Positions 19,800-29,829 of a stretch of 64,000 nt of DNA are shown here, one piece after another. The DNA is from CAVTJL01 sp963828215 (GTDB lineage Bacteria > Pseudomonadota > Alphaproteobacteria > Geminicoccales > Geminicoccaceae). A program made the position numbers and the translations under genes. Each line of letters opens with the position of its first letter. Position 1 is the stretch's first letter. The stretch is from assembly GCA_963828215.1 (NCBI GenBank), contig CAWHFO010000051.1:248001-312000 (forward strand), written 5' to 3'. The notes under the pieces are model-generated. The model did no database searches. It saw only the letters and a list, made by a program, of their open reading frames with translations, and had not been told where the DNA came from.

Positions 19800-20789
19800 C
19801 CGTGCATGCCCTGGCGGATGCGCGGGTCGATCCACATCAGCACGAGATCGGAAAGGAACGTGCCGACGACGGTCAGGATGCCCAGCAGCAGGATGATGGT
19901 CGAGGCGAGCAGCATGTCCTGGGAGACGAGCGAGCGCAGGAGGAGCGGGCCGACCGTCGGCAGGCTCATGACGACCGAGACGATGATGCTGCCCGAGACG
20001 ATGAACGGCAGCAGGTAGCCGATGGTGCTGGCGAACGGATTGAGGGCCGCGCGCACCGGATATTTGAGGATCACCCGCCGCTCGGGCAGGCCCCGCGCCC
20101 GGGCCGTGACCACATAGGGCCGCCGCAGCTCGTCCAGCAGGTTGGCGCGCATGATCCGGCACGAGCTGTGCCGTGGCGGCGAGCGCCAGGATCAGCACCG
20201 GCAGGGGCAGGTGCTTGGCCAGGTCCCAGACCTTGGCCAAGGACCAGGGGGCCAGCTGATAGTCCGCCGAGAAGAGGCCGCCGACATTGAGGTCGAAGAG
20301 CCTGAAGCTCGCATACATGATGACCAGGGCGAGCAGGAAATTGGGCACGGCGAGCCCGATGAAGCCCAGAAACGTAAAAGCATAGTCACCGAACGAGTAC
20401 TGCCGCACCGCCGAGTAGATGCCGATCGGCAGCGCTATCCCCCAGGTCACGACGATGGCCCCGATCGAGATCAGGATGGTGAGCCAGAGGCGGTCGCCGA
20501 TGACCTCCGTGACCGGACGGCCGAACTCGAACGACACGCCGAACTGGCCGTGCGCCACGAGATTGAGCCACTTGCCGTACTGGACCCAGATGGGCTCGTC
20601 GAGGCCGTAGGCCTGGCGCATCGCCGCCGCCTCCTCGGCCGAGATCGCCGTGCCCATGGCGGCGCTCTGCGCCACGTAGGCATCGACGAAGTCGCCCGGC
20701 GGAAGCTGGATAATGACGAACGTGACGACCGTGATCGCCCAGATCGTGACGATCGCCAGGAGAAGGCGGCGGACGATGTAGGCGAGCAT
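19796..20789 (-). CDS. Oligopeptide ABC transporter permease, OppB type (frameshifted)
   Basis: A roughly 330-residue permease with the OppB N-terminus (MLAYIVRRLLLAIVTIWAIT), a GDFVDAY loop and six membrane segments. The EAA loop reads TARARGLPERRVILKYPVR. One inserted base near 20159 splits it; rejoining gives LVRIMRANLLDELRRPYVV. It follows the binding-protein gene by 12 bases and overlaps OppC by four bases. Confidence 0.88.
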
Positions 20790-20801
20790 GGCCGCCCGCG
20801 C

Positions 20802-22843
20802 CTAGGCCTTGTAGTACCAGGTCTCCGGGTGCGAGCCGCCCGGCACCCGGCAATGCTGGGCGATGCAGACCCGGGACGCGATGTTGCCGAGCTTGTTGCT
20901 GACGATCCGGACCCCCATCAGCGCCGGCGACTGGCCGACCACGCCGATGCCGTACTGCTGCTCGACCAGGATCTTCCAGATGTCCTGCGCGTTCTTGTTG
21001 CGGCCGTCCTCCTTGAGACCGGACGCGGCGCGGTAGAGGTCGTATATCTTGAGGAGCTCGGGATCGTCCGGCTTGGTGCCCTGGGCACCGTTCGAGGCGA
21101 ACCAGAGGGCATAGTCCGGGCCCATATAGGCCTCGGTCGGGTCGACCGGGATCGCGTGGCGCGGGAACAGATAGAGAAGCTCGGTCCCGCCGTTGGTCCA
21201 GACCATGATGTGGTGCTCGTTGTTGCGGACCCGCGTCATGGCGAGGTTCCGCTCGCAGCTCCTTGACCTCGGCCTGGATGCCGATCTTCTTCCACTGGTC
21301 GGCCACCATCTCCGACTGCTTGGGCCAGGGCAGGAACGCCTGGACGGCCTGGATCTGGATCCGCAGGCGCTCGCCATTGTCGGTGCGCAGCCTGTAGCCT
21401 TCGCCGTCCTTCTTCGAGAGGCCGATCTTGTCCAGGAGCCCGTTGGCCTGCTTCGGGTCGTAGACGGACCACTTCTTCCGCCATTCCGGCCCGGGGCTCT
21501 GCGGCATCGCCTCGGCAGGGGGAGTCGAGCCGGGCGTGCCGATGCCGAGCCAGAAGGTCTGGTTGAGCTGGTCCCGGTCGATGCCGAGCGAAAGGGCGCG
21601 GCGGAAGTCCGCGCTGGTCAGCCACTTGCGGATCTCGGGGTCCGCCTTGTAGCTCTGGTTGATCTGCAGCACCGTGTCGGCGCCGTTGTACGCCAGATCG
21701 AGGTGCAGCGTGTAGTTGCCCTTCTTCTGGTTGTCGAGAATGACAGGCAGCTTGCCGAGGTCGATATGACGGCCCTGCTCGTCATACTCGCCGGAGATCG
21801 CCCTGAGGTTCAGCACCTCGAGATCCTCGGCCAGGGTCAGCTGGACGCGGTCGATATAGGGCAGCTGGTTTCCGGCCGTGTCGACTGCGTAGTAGAAGGG
21901 GTTGCGCTCCAGCACCCAGATCGGCGTGTTGATCGGCTGGACCGTCCGCCACGGCCCCAGCGTCGGCAATTCGTGATTGAGCGACCAGTCCTTCTTGAAG
22001 TGCAGGAACTGCACCCAGTTCTCGTAGCCCGCAGCCTTGGCTTTCGCGTTGACCTCGTCGAGCGTGGAATATTTGGGCAGGAACTGCTTGAGGTAATGCC
22101 CGGGCGAATAGGCGCCGAAGGTGAATTTCTGGGACTGCCGCACCGACTGGCCGCCGCCGATCAGCGTGTCGCCGGCCATCATCTCCTCGAAGAGAAAATA
22201 AGGGACGTCGAACTCGAAGCGGACGGTGGTCTCGTCGACCTTGACCACCCGGCCGGGCTTGCCCTGCGGGGCCATGTCGGCGATCGGCGTCGGCACGATC
22301 TCCTTGTTCGAGTAGAGGTCCTCGAACCAGAAGACGAAGTCGTCGGCGGTGAAGGGCTCGCCGTCCGACCAGCGCATGCCCTTCCTCAGCGAGAGCGTGA
22401 AGCTCTTGCCGTCGTCGCTCATCTTCCAGGCCTTGGCGACCGACGGCACGATCTTGCTGCCGGTATAGTCCCAGAAGAGCAGCTTGTCGGAGGCGTTGAT
22501 GCGGTTGCCGTTCTCGACGTCGCCGGGACCGGTGAAGCCGCGCCGCCAGATGCCGCCATACTTGCCGACCTCGTCGAGCGGCTTCAGAACCATCGGCTCC
22601 GCCGGGACACGCTCGGCGACCGGTGGCAGCTTGCCGGCCTTGACGAGCTCCGCCAGCATCGGCGCTTCCTGGAAGGTCTTGGGCCACTGGGCCGGGTCCG
22701 TGACAATGCTCGGCCCCTGCAGCTCGCCCACAAGTCCCGACTGGCTGAGCGAGGTCTGGGCCCGCGCGGTCTCGCTGCCCCATCAGGGCCACACTGGCAC
22801 CTGTGCTCATCAGGGCCGTCATCTGTCGGCGTGTCAGCTTCAT
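20802..22843 (-). CDS. Large peptide ABC transporter substrate-binding protein (SBP_bac_5) (two frameshifts)
   Basis: A roughly 680-residue periplasmic binding protein, longer than typical DppA/OppA (about 530). The start (MKLTRRQMTALMSTGAS) resembles a twin-arginine or Sec signal with an RR pair. The SBP_bac_5 domain includes KPLDEVGKYGGIWRRGF, SDGEPFTADDFVFWF and SADFRRALSLGIDRDQLN. Insertions near 22777 (signal-peptide end) and 21256 break the frame; both sides are intact. AAAGGAGG lies eight bases before the ATG. It is the first gene of the operon. The large size and the GKYGGIWRRG motif fit binding proteins for oligosaccharides or large peptide-like molecules; the ligand is unknown. Confidence 0.88.
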
Positions 22844-22929
22844 CGTTCGGCCTCCTTTTCTGTCTTGTCTTCGCGACGTTTCTCTAGGTTTACGGTGCCC
22901 GGCGCCGCGCGGCCAGCCTTTATCGCCGC

Positions 22930-23046
22930 TCAGCCGGCGGCGCTGGCCGTGCCGACCCCGTGCAACAGCCCCTCGCCATCGACCAGGAAGATGCAGGCCA
23001 AGGTCACGCCCGGTAACGCCTCGCCGGGTCTTGCGGACTGTGCCAT
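22930..23046 (-). CDS. Possible 38-residue leader or remnant ORF
   Basis: A short open frame starting MAQSARPGEALPG, with GGGAGG only three bases from its ATG. It lies in the 290-base gap between the peptide operon and the divergent FadR-type gene. It could be a leader peptide, the 5' end of a lost gene, or chance. There is no recognised family. The rest of the gap holds the regulator operator. Confidence 0.25.
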   Translation of the reverse strand: MAQSARPGEALPGVTLACIFLVDGEGLLHGVGTASAAG

Positions 23047-23088
23047 GTGCCTCCCTACGCAGCGTTCTTGTACCCGCGCCTCGAAAAG

Positions 23089-23099
23089 TTGTACGACAA
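23089..23099. promoter_or_regulatory. FadR/GntR-type operator palindrome
   Basis: TTGTACGACAA is a perfect TTGT-N3-ACAA palindrome matching the TNGTNNNACNA pattern known for FadR-subfamily GntR regulators. It lies 36 bases ahead of the fadR-like start codon and between that gene and the divergent peptide-transport operon, as expected for autoregulation and control of the transporter. Confidence 0.6.
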
Positions 23100-23135
23100 G
23101 TAAGAAAATTCGACAAGCGCCTCGGGGCAGCAGCG

Positions 23136-23901
23136 ATGGTCGAGAGAGAGCGGGCCGCTGCGGGCGGTACGGCGGACCGCCAACGCGCCGCGCCGCCGAG
23201 CCTCGCCCGCGGGCTCGTGACAGGGCTCACCCGGGAGATCGTCGGCGGGCAGCTCAAGGCCGGCGAGCGGCTGCCGACCGAGCAGCGCCTGATGGCCAGC
23301 TTCGGGGTCAGCCGCACGGTGGTCCGGGAGGCGGTGGCGGCCCTCAAGAGCGAAGGCCTGGTCGTCAGCCGGCGCGGCTCCGGGAGCCTTCGTCGCGGCC
23401 GACGCCCGCCGCCGGCCGTTCCGCATCGACCCCGATACCCTCGGCTCCAACGGCGCCATCGTTCACGTCATGGAGCTCAGGCTCGGCGTCGAGATCGAGT
23501 CCGCGGCCCTGGCCGCCCGCACGGCCGGCCCGGCGGAGCTGGCACTCCTGGCCGAGGCGCACCGGGCGATGACCCAGGAGGTCGAGGCGGGCCGCCCGGC
23601 CCTCGAGGAGGATTTTTCCTTTCACTGCGCCGTCGCCGATGCCTCCGGCAACCCGCTGATAAGCCAGTTTCTTCGCTTTCTCGGCCCCTTCATCATCCCG
23701 CGGCCGCTCATCCGCGTCCGCCCCCACGCGCCCCGGGCGCGGCAGGCCTATCTCCTGAGCCTTCTGGCCGAGCATGCGCGCATCCTCGAGGCGATCAGGG
23801 GTGCCGAGCCGGACGCCGCAAGGGACGCCATGCGCGACCATCTCGAGCGGGGCCTCGCCCTCAACCGGGTGGCGCCCCAGCGATCCGACACGCCGGCGTG
23901 A
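23136..23901 (+). CDS. FadR-subfamily GntR transcriptional regulator (frameshifted)
   Basis: A roughly 254-residue regulator. A winged-helix GntR domain at residues about 25-90 (GERLPTEQRLMASFGVSRTV, then EAVAALKSEGLV) is followed by an all-helical FCD ligand domain with metal-binding candidates (FHCAVADASGNPL, and LAEHARILEAI). One inserted base near 23383, just after the wing (RRGSG), splits the two domains; rejoined it reads GSGAFVAADARRR. It is divergent from the oppA-F-type operon and has a palindromic site upstream, so it probably represses that transporter until a ligand binds. The ribosome-binding site is weak. Confidence 0.86.
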
Positions 23902-23919
23902 GAGAGACGGCGGCGCCGC

Positions 23920-24866
23920 TCAGCAGGTGACGCCCTTGCCCTCGCTGCCGAAGGCGGCGAGCCGCGTCTCGTCGTCGACGCTCTCGGCGGTGCCCGGCCG
24001 ATAGTGGAACTGCACGGCCCAGCGAAAGGCATCGGTGCGGTTGATGGGCGTCCCGTGCGGCAGCTTGCCGTCGAACAGCAGCACGTCGCCCGGCCCCATC
24101 GGGCAGGGCGATCCGGCCCGCCTCGGCCACGTCGCTGTCGCAGATCTGCCAGTCGCGCCGCTTGAAATGGAGGCGCGGGCCCTCGCGGTGCCCGCCCCGC
24201 AGCACGTACATGCAGCCGTTGGCGGGGCCCACCGCCTCCATCGGGATCCACACGCCCACGATCGGCGTCCCGATCGCGAGGTTGAAATAGGCATGATCCT
24301 GATGCCACGGCTTTTCCCGGCCCCCGGGCGGCTTGATCAGCGCCATCTCCTGAAAGAGCTCGGGCGGGCCGCCGACGATGCGCTCGACCAGGCCCAGCAC
24401 GGCCGGATGGCGGGCGAGCGCCGCCAGCGCCGGATGCCCGTCGATGAAGCCCATGAATTTCCGGACGTGGGCGGCGCGCAGCGTCGGCTCGACGGCGGGG
24501 AGCCCCCTGCCCTCCTGGCCGATCGTGAAGCCGCCGCCGGTGCTGCGCCCGTCGACCCGATGGTCGGCCCGGGGATCGAGGGGGATATGGTCCCTGAGGC
24601 CGCCCTCGTACCAGATCATGGCGCAGCCCGGATCGTCGGCCAGCGTCATCGCTCCGAGCTCGGCCTTGGCTGCCCCGATCTCGCCTGCCGAGAGCAGGCC
24701 GCGGACGAGCAGAAAGCCGTCCCGCCGGTAGCCTTCCATCCCGCCGGCCGATGCCGCCTCGGCCGGGGTCCGGCCGGCATCGACCTCGGGGCCGCTGTAG
24801 AGCGCCGGGTCGTGGGGGGAAATCTTCGGCTCGAAGAAGACGCGGACGGCCGCCGGCTCCTGCCAT
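23920..24866 (-). CDS. Phytanoyl-CoA dioxygenase (PhyH) family protein (two frameshifts)
   Basis: A roughly 315-residue non-haem Fe(II)/2-oxoglutarate oxygenase. The iron-binding HxD pair is in PWHQDHAYFNL, and the distal His/Arg part is in LPHGTPINRTDAFRWAVQFHY. Such enzymes hydroxylate small molecules; the substrate is not predictable. ATG 24866 has AGGGAG eight bases upstream, but an inserted base near 24851 throws the first few codons out of frame. A second insertion near 24100, directly ahead of ATGGGG on the coding strand, breaks the region before the last His. It follows the GntR gene on the same strand by 33 bases and is probably co-transcribed. Confidence 0.84.
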
Positions 24867-24899
24867 GACGAATGCTCCCTGCTCGGCTCCCGACCCCGC

Positions 24900-25538
24900 C
24901 TATACACCCATCGCCCGGCGCATGGCCGTCGAGATGTGCTTCTCGATCGCATCGGCGGCGGCGGCGGGGTCGCGCCCCGCGCAGGCCTCGAGGATGGCGA
25001 TGTGCTCCGCCATGGCGCTCCTGAGGTTGGCGGGCGTCAGCAGGCCGTGGTCGAGACGGATCAGGCGGATGCGGTCGCTGTTGACCTCGTGGAGTGCTGT
25101 GACGAGCTCGTTGCCGAGGGCCGCGACGAGCCGGTCGTGCAGGCCCCAGTCCTGCGCCTGCGCCTCGGCCAGGAGGGCGCCGTCGACCCGCCCCTGGGCG
25201 CGCCCGGCGATGGCCCGGTGCAGGGCCAGCAGCTCGTCGATCTCGCCCTCGGGCGCCGCCTCGGCGAAGTGGCGGACCGCCTCCCGCTCGACGATCAGGC
25301 GGAGCTGGAAGGCGTTGCGGATGAGGGCCAGGCTCGCCTCGGCGACGCGGATGCCGCGCCGCGGGACGAGATGGACCAGCCCCTCCTGCTCGAGCTTGAG
25401 CAGCGCCTCGCGCATCGGCCCGAGCGTGACGCCGGTGAGCTCGACCAGCTCGCGCTGCGAGACGAACTGGCCGGGCCGCACCCGGCGGCCGAACAGCTCC
25501 TCCTTGAAGCGGCGATAGGCGACGTCACTGAGCTTCAT
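24900..25538 (-). CDS. GntR-family (FCD domain) transcriptional regulator
   Basis: A 212-residue regulator. The N-terminal winged helix (residues about 5-70) contains LVELTGVTLGPMREALLKLE. The FCD domain (residues about 75-205) has the helical pattern AFQLRLIVEREAV and the putative metal/ligand residues in DWGLHDRL and MAEHIAILEA. It is intact. It lies between the PhyH gene and a DHDPS-family gene on the same strand, so it likely regulates these catabolic genes. A half-site (TTGTACGA) similar to the FadR operator occurs upstream of the DHDPS gene. Confidence 0.88.
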   Translation of the reverse strand: MKLSDVAYRRFKEELFGRRVRPGQFVSQRELVELTGVTLGPMREALLKLEQEGLVHLVPRRGIRVAEASLALIRNAFQLRLIVEREAVRHFAEAAPEGEIDELLALHRAIAGRAQGRVDGALLAEAQAQDWGLHDRLVAALGNELVTALHEVNSDRIRLIRLDHGLLTPANLRSAMAEHIAILEACAGRDPAAAADAIEKHISTAMRRAMGV

Positions 25539-25649
25539 GGGGGTCAGCGACGGGCGAGCGGCTCGCCCAGGGGCCGGGCGAGCGACCGGAGCAGGCCCTC
25601 CGGCACCGGCCGGCCTCCGATCGTCGCCGTACCGGCACCGACAGGCTCA

Positions 25650-26519
25650 TCAGGCGGCGATCGCCGGCAGCGCCGGCGGGTCCTCGGTCAGCGGCAGGAG
25701 CGGCGGCATCAGCATCCGCCAGTCGGCGTGGCCGGTGCGCCGGGCGGTCAGCGCCTTGACCGTCGCGAAGAACGGCCGGCCCTCGAACCAGGCGGCGAGG
25801 GTCTCGATGTCGGCGCGGGCCGCGGGATCGCCCGCCACGAGCCGCGCGATCAGCCCGGGTGCCACGTTGGCGAGGCCGCAGATGGTGCCGCGGGCGCCGC
25901 CTGCCATGGCATCGGCGACGTGCACCTCCGCGCCGACGATCACCGAGGCGCCCGCCACCTGCCCGAGCAGGGCCCGGGTCGCCGTCCAGTCCGCGCCGCT
26001 GTCCTTGACGCCCCGGATGCGGTCGGGAAAGGCCGCCAGCAGGCGGGCGACCAGCGCCGGCGACAGGCCGATCCCGGCGACCGAGGGGATATGATAGAGG
26101 AGCAGCGGTGGAGATGCGGGGCCGGCCATCTCGACCAGCCGCGCATAGGCCTGGTAGACGCCCTCCTCCTCGACCTGCCGATAGAAGAAGGGTGGCGTGG
26201 CGAGGGCCGCCGCGAGGCCGAGCTCGCCGGCGGCGCGCGCGAGGCCCGCCATCTCGGGAATGGAGGCGCTGCCGATCCCGAGGATCAGCCGCCCGGGGTC
26301 GAAGCCGGCGCGCAGCAGGCGCTCGGTCGCGGCCAGGCGGGTGGCGGCGCTGAAGGACGGGCCCTCCCCGCAGGTGCCGAAGAGGGCGATGCCGTTGATC
26401 CCGCCCGCCATCATCCAGCGAAGGTGCTCGGCCAGCGCGGCGTCATCGACGGCCCCGTCGGCGTCGATCGGCGTCACCGTGGCGCAACAGGCCCAACGTG
26501 GCTCGCTCCAGAGACTCAT
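25650..26519 (-). CDS. Dihydrodipicolinate synthase/KDG aldolase-family protein
   Basis: A 289-residue TIM-barrel lyase with the full catalytic set of the family: Tyr142 in LLYHIP, Lys172 in RGVKDSG, and the substrate loop GTCGEGPSF at 48-56. The GxxGE loop is typical of members acting on pyruvate adducts. Its context with sugar-acid and peptide catabolic genes favours a 2-keto-3-deoxy-acid aldolase over lysine biosynthesis. It is intact and on the same strand as the GntR gene. Of the three DHDPS-family proteins in this window it is the only one that keeps the catalytic tyrosine. Confidence 0.85.
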   Translation of the reverse strand: MSLWSEPRWACCATVTPIDADGAVDDAALAEHLRWMMAGGINGIALFGTCGEGPSFSAATRLAATERLLRAGFDPGRLILGIGSASIPEMAGLARAAGELGLAAALATPPFFYRQVEEEGVYQAYARLVEMAGPASPPLLLYHIPSVAGIGLSPALVARLLAAFPDRIRGVKDSGADWTATRALLGQVAGASVIVGAEVHVADAMAGGARGTICGLANVAPGLIARLVAGDPAARADIETLAAWFEGRPFFATVKALTARRTGHADWRMLMPPLLPLTEDPPALPAIAA

Positions 26520-26744
26520 CCCCGCTCCAATCGTCCGGATGCTGATATATTACCGGCATCGTACAAATCCGTGGCGGTGCTTGCAATGCCGCGCCCGGGC
26601 CGTCACCCCGACCGAGGCGGCCGCGGTGGCCGCCGCCTGCGTCGTCAGCTATGTCGTCGCGCGCCGAGTGCCTTCTTCGTCATGGTTCTGGCGCCGGGCA
26701 CCCTGCTCTTGCTGCGCCGCCGGTTCGGCCATGGAGGATAGCCC
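26520..26744. promoter_or_regulatory. Divergent intergenic region with GntR half-site
   Basis: An AT-rich spot (GATATATTACC near 26543-26553) in otherwise GC-rich DNA separates two divergent DHDPS-family genes. TCGTACAA at 26559-26566 is the complement of TTGTACGA, the left part of the palindrome at 23089. It may be the shared control region for both genes. Confidence 0.35.
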
Positions 26745-27692
26745 GTGTCCTCGACCCCATCCCTGCGCGGCATCATCGCCAGCCTGCACACGCCCTTCGA
26801 CGGGCAGGGCCAGGTGGACGAGGCGAGCGTCCGCCGATTGGTCGACCACTGCGTCGCCGCCGGCTGCGTCGGCGTCATGGCGCCGGCCGTGGCCGGCGAG
26901 GTGGGCTCGCTCGACGCCGGCGAGCAGGGGCGGCTCCTCGCCATCGTCGGCGAGGCCGCGGTCGGGCGCCTCGGTCTCGTCGCCGGGGTCAGCGCGCCCA
27001 CCGTCGAGGACAGCGTCGCCACGGCACGGGTGGCGCGGGCGGTGGGCGCCGCCATGGTCGTCTGGCAGCCGCCCGCCGGCCTCTCGCCCGAGGCGATCGA
27101 GCGCGGCATCGCCAGGCTGGCCGATGCCGGGCCGGGGCGGGTCATGCTGCAGGATCTGGACTGGCAGGGCGGCGGTCTGGATGTCGGGGTGATCGCCGGC
27201 ATCGCCCGGCGCGTGCCGGGGCTGGCCGCGGTCAAGGTGGAGACCGTGCCGGCCGGCCCCAAATACTCGGCGCTGCGCGACGCCGTCGGCGATCGGCTGC
27301 ACCTCAGCGGCGGCTGGGCCGCGATGCAGATGCTGGACGGCCTGGCCCGCGGGCTCGACGCCTTCGTCCCGAGCGGGCTTTTGCCGGTCTATGTCCGGGT
27401 CTTCGACCTCTTCACCGGGGGCCGGCGCGACGTGGCCCGAACCCTGTTCGAGCGGATGCTGCCGATCATCACCTTCAGCAACCAGCATATCGAGGTGAGC
27501 ATCCGCTTCTGGAAGCGCTACCGCCTGCGCCAGGGGGTCTTCGCCACCGACCACTGCCGCTCGGGGGTGCGCCCGCTCGACGCCGTGCAATCGACAGAGG
27601 CGGAGCTGATGGTGGACCGCGCCCTGGCCCTGGACGCCGAGATCGCGATCGAGCGCTCGACGACGGCCGAAGGCGGCACCGCCGTCAGGTGA
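26745..27692 (+). CDS. Divergent dihydrodipicolinate synthase-family protein
   Basis: A 315-residue TIM-barrel protein. Lys164 (AAVKVETVP) matches the Schiff-base lysine, but the region holding the catalytic Tyr in DapA reads MLQDLDW (134-140). The N-terminal substrate loop reads PAVAGEVGSL where GTTGE is usual. The C-terminal third (PIITFSNQHIEVS, then FWKRYRLRQG) resembles that of the gene at 7476, so the two may form one subfamily of non-canonical lyases or dehydratases. GTG start at 26745 with GGAGG seven bases upstream. Its end overlaps the convergent FAH-type gene by eight bases. Confidence 0.78.
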   Translation: MSSTPSLRGIIASLHTPFDGQGQVDEASVRRLVDHCVAAGCVGVMAPAVAGEVGSLDAGEQGRLLAIVGEAAVGRLGLVAGVSAPTVEDSVATARVARAVGAAMVVWQPPAGLSPEAIERGIARLADAGPGRVMLQDLDWQGGGLDVGVIAGIARRVPGLAAVKVETVPAGPKYSALRDAVGDRLHLSGGWAAMQMLDGLARGLDAFVPSGLLPVYVRVFDLFTGGRRDVARTLFERMLPIITFSNQHIEVSIRFWKRYRLRQGVFATDHCRSGVRPLDAVQSTEAELMVDRALALDAEIAIERSTTAEGGTAVR

Positions 27693-28482
27693 GAGTCAGC
27701 TCGACGGCGCCCAGGCTCTCGATCTCGATCCGCACCCTGCAGGGCTCGGAGACCCACTGAACCGGCGTGATCGTCCCCAGGCTCACGAAGCACCCGGCCT
27801 CGAGCCCGCGGTCGAGGCTCGAGAGTCGGTTGGCGAGCCAGGTCAGGGCCGCCAGCGGATGGCCCATCAGCTCGCTGCTCGGCCCCTCCGCGACCAGCCT
27901 GCCGTCGATGCGCGTCCGCGCGTTCAGCCGATCGAGCGGAAGGCCCCGCCAGTCGGAGGTCGGGGCACCCAGCACGCTTCCGGCATTGAAGGCGTTGTCG
28001 GCGATCATCAGAGGTGCCCCCATCGTCCGGAAGTCCTCGTAGCGGTCGTCGACCAGCTCGATCGCCGGCATGACGCTGCCGACGGCCTCGCCCACCTCCT
28101 CCACGCCATAGGGGCGGGCGCGGCGAGGGAGCGGCATGGCGAGGCGGACCGCGATCTCGGTCTCGATGCCCGGCCGGACATAGTCGGCCAAGCGCAGCCG
28201 GGCGCCCGAGGGATGCACGGTGCTCTCGAAGATCTCGCCGGCGATGGGCTCCGGCACCCGGATATAGGCGCGCATGGCCTCGGTCGTGCCGCCGATCTTG
28301 TAGCCGACGCGCTGGCCGAGCCGCGCGGCGAGGCGGACATTGGCGTGGTCCTGGATCGCGTAGCCGTGCTCGAGACGCGTCACCTCGAGAGCGGCCGGAA
28401 GAGCCTTCAGGCGCCGCCGGGCGAGCCGCGCCTCGATGACGAAGGCGGCCGCCTTGTCGATGTCCCCATCCCGCATCTGCAC
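27685..28482 (-). CDS. 2-keto-4-pentenoate hydratase/fumarylacetoacetate hydrolase-superfamily protein (MhpD-like)
   Basis: A 265-residue protein of the MhpD/FAH fold. Features: YAIQDHANVRLAARLGQRV, GYKIGGTTEAM, the metal-binding acidic pair in GIETEIAVRLA, and late GPSSELMGHPLAAL and SLGTITPVQ. MhpD hydrates 2-hydroxypenta-2,4-dienoate in meta-cleavage; relatives act on diverse keto acids. No ring-cleavage genes are nearby, so a role on keto-deoxy acids made by the neighbouring enzymes is more likely. ATG at 28482, or two codons later. It is divergent from the M20 hydrolase gene across 73 bases. Confidence 0.83.
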   Translation of the reverse strand: MQMRDGDIDKAAAFVIEARLARRRLKALPAALEVTRLEHGYAIQDHANVRLAARLGQRVGYKIGGTTEAMRAYIRVPEPIAGEIFESTVHPSGARLRLADYVRPGIETEIAVRLAMPLPRRARPYGVEEVGEAVGSVMPAIELVDDRYEDFRTMGAPLMIADNAFNAGSVLGAPTSDWRGLPLDRLNARTRIDGRLVAEGPSSELMGHPLAALTWLANRLSSLDRGLEAGCFVSLGTITPVQWVSEPCRVRIEIESLGAVELTLT

Positions 28483-28504
28483 CGCTCCAACGCCACGCGC
28501 GCCT

Positions 28505-28530
28505 TTGACATCACGGACTCTTGCTATCTA
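28505..28530 (+). promoter_or_regulatory. Candidate sigma-70 promoter for M20-P1-racemase operon
   Basis: TTGACA at 28505-28510 and TATCTA at 28525-28530, the latter preceded by a TGC-like extension. The spacing of 14 bases is short; reading the -35 box as CTTTGA gives 15-16. It lies about 25 bases ahead of the ATG at 28556. Confidence 0.35.
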
Positions 28531-28555
28531 GGCTGACAACGGCCGAGGGGGCAGG

Positions 28556-29829
28556 ATGTTCGACACCCTGGTGGAAAAAATCGACGCGAAGCGCGACACC
28601 GTGATCGAGCTCACCCGCGAGCTCGTCCGCATCCCCACGGTCAACCCGCCGGGCGAGGCCTATGCGGCCTGCGCCGAGCTGGTGGGCGAGCGCCTCCGCC
28701 GCCGGGGCTTCGATATCGCCTATCTGCGCGGCGAGGGAGCGCCCGGCGACAGCGACCGCTATCCGAGGCTCAACGTCGTCGCCCGGCGCGAGGGCCGGAC
28801 GCCCGGCCCCTGCGTCCATTTCAACAGCCATATCGACGTCGTCGAGACGGGCCAGGGCTGGACCGTCGACCCCTGGGCGGGCGCTGGTCCGCGACGGCCG
28901 GATCTACGGGCGCGGCACCTGCGACATGAAGGGCGGCCTCGCGGCCAGCATCGTGGCGGTCGAGACCCTGCTCGAGAGCGGCATCGACCTGCCCGGCACG
29001 CTCGAGATCTCGGGCACGGTGGACGAGGAATCCGGCGGCTTCGGCGGCGTCGCCCATCTGGCGCGGCTGGGCTACTTCTCGCGGCCCCGCGTCGATCACG
29101 TCATCATCCCCGAGCCGCTGAACGTCGATCGGGTGTGCATCGGCCATCGCGGCGTCTGGTGGGCCGAGGTCGAGACCAAGGGCCGCATCGCCCACGGCTC
29201 GATGCCTTTTCTCGGCGACTGCGCGATCCGCCATATGGCGGCCTTCCTCGACCGACTGGAGAGCGACCTCCTGCCGAGGCTCGCCGGCCGCACCACCGCC
29301 ATGCCGGTCGTCCCCGACGGCGCCCGTGCCTCCACCCTCAACCTGAACAGCATCCATGGCGGCCAGGAGGACGGCTTCGCGGGCCTGCCCAGCCCCTGCG
29401 TGCCGGACAGCTGCCGCCTCGTCCTCGACCGCCGCTTCCTGATCGAGGAGGATCCCCTGGCCGTGAAGCGCGAGGTCTTGGACATCCTCGAGGGGCTGAG
29501 CCGCCATCGCCCGGGCTTCCGCTACGAGATCCGCGAGCTGATGGAGGTGCTGCCCGTGCTGACCCAGCCCACGGCGCCGGTGCCCCAGGCGGTGGCGCGG
29601 GCCGTGCGTCGGGTGCTCGGGCGCGACGCCAGCCTTCGTCTGCTCGCCCGGCACCTACGACCAGAAGCACATCGCCCGCATCGGCCACCTCGAGGACTGC
29701 GTCGCCTACGGCCCGGGCATCCTCGATCTCGCCCACCAGCCGGACGAGTTCGTCGTCATCGACGATCTCGTGGCGTCGGCCAAGGTGATGGCCCTGGCCG
29801 CCCTCGAGCTTCTGGGCGTGAGGCCGTGA
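28556..29829 (+). CDS. M20-family amidohydrolase (ArgE/DapE-like) (two frameshifts)
   Basis: A roughly 424-residue metallopeptidase. Metal-site motifs are visible: HFNSHIDVV, GRGTCDMKGGLA and the catalytic VDEESGGFGG. Single-base insertions lie near 28882 (just before LVRDGRIYGRG) and near 29632 (rejoining as SFVCSPGTYDQKHIARIG). The family hydrolyses N-acyl amino acids or dipeptides. Its stop overlaps the next gene's GTG by four bases, so it heads a coupled M20-P1 peptidase-racemase operon. Confidence 0.86.
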
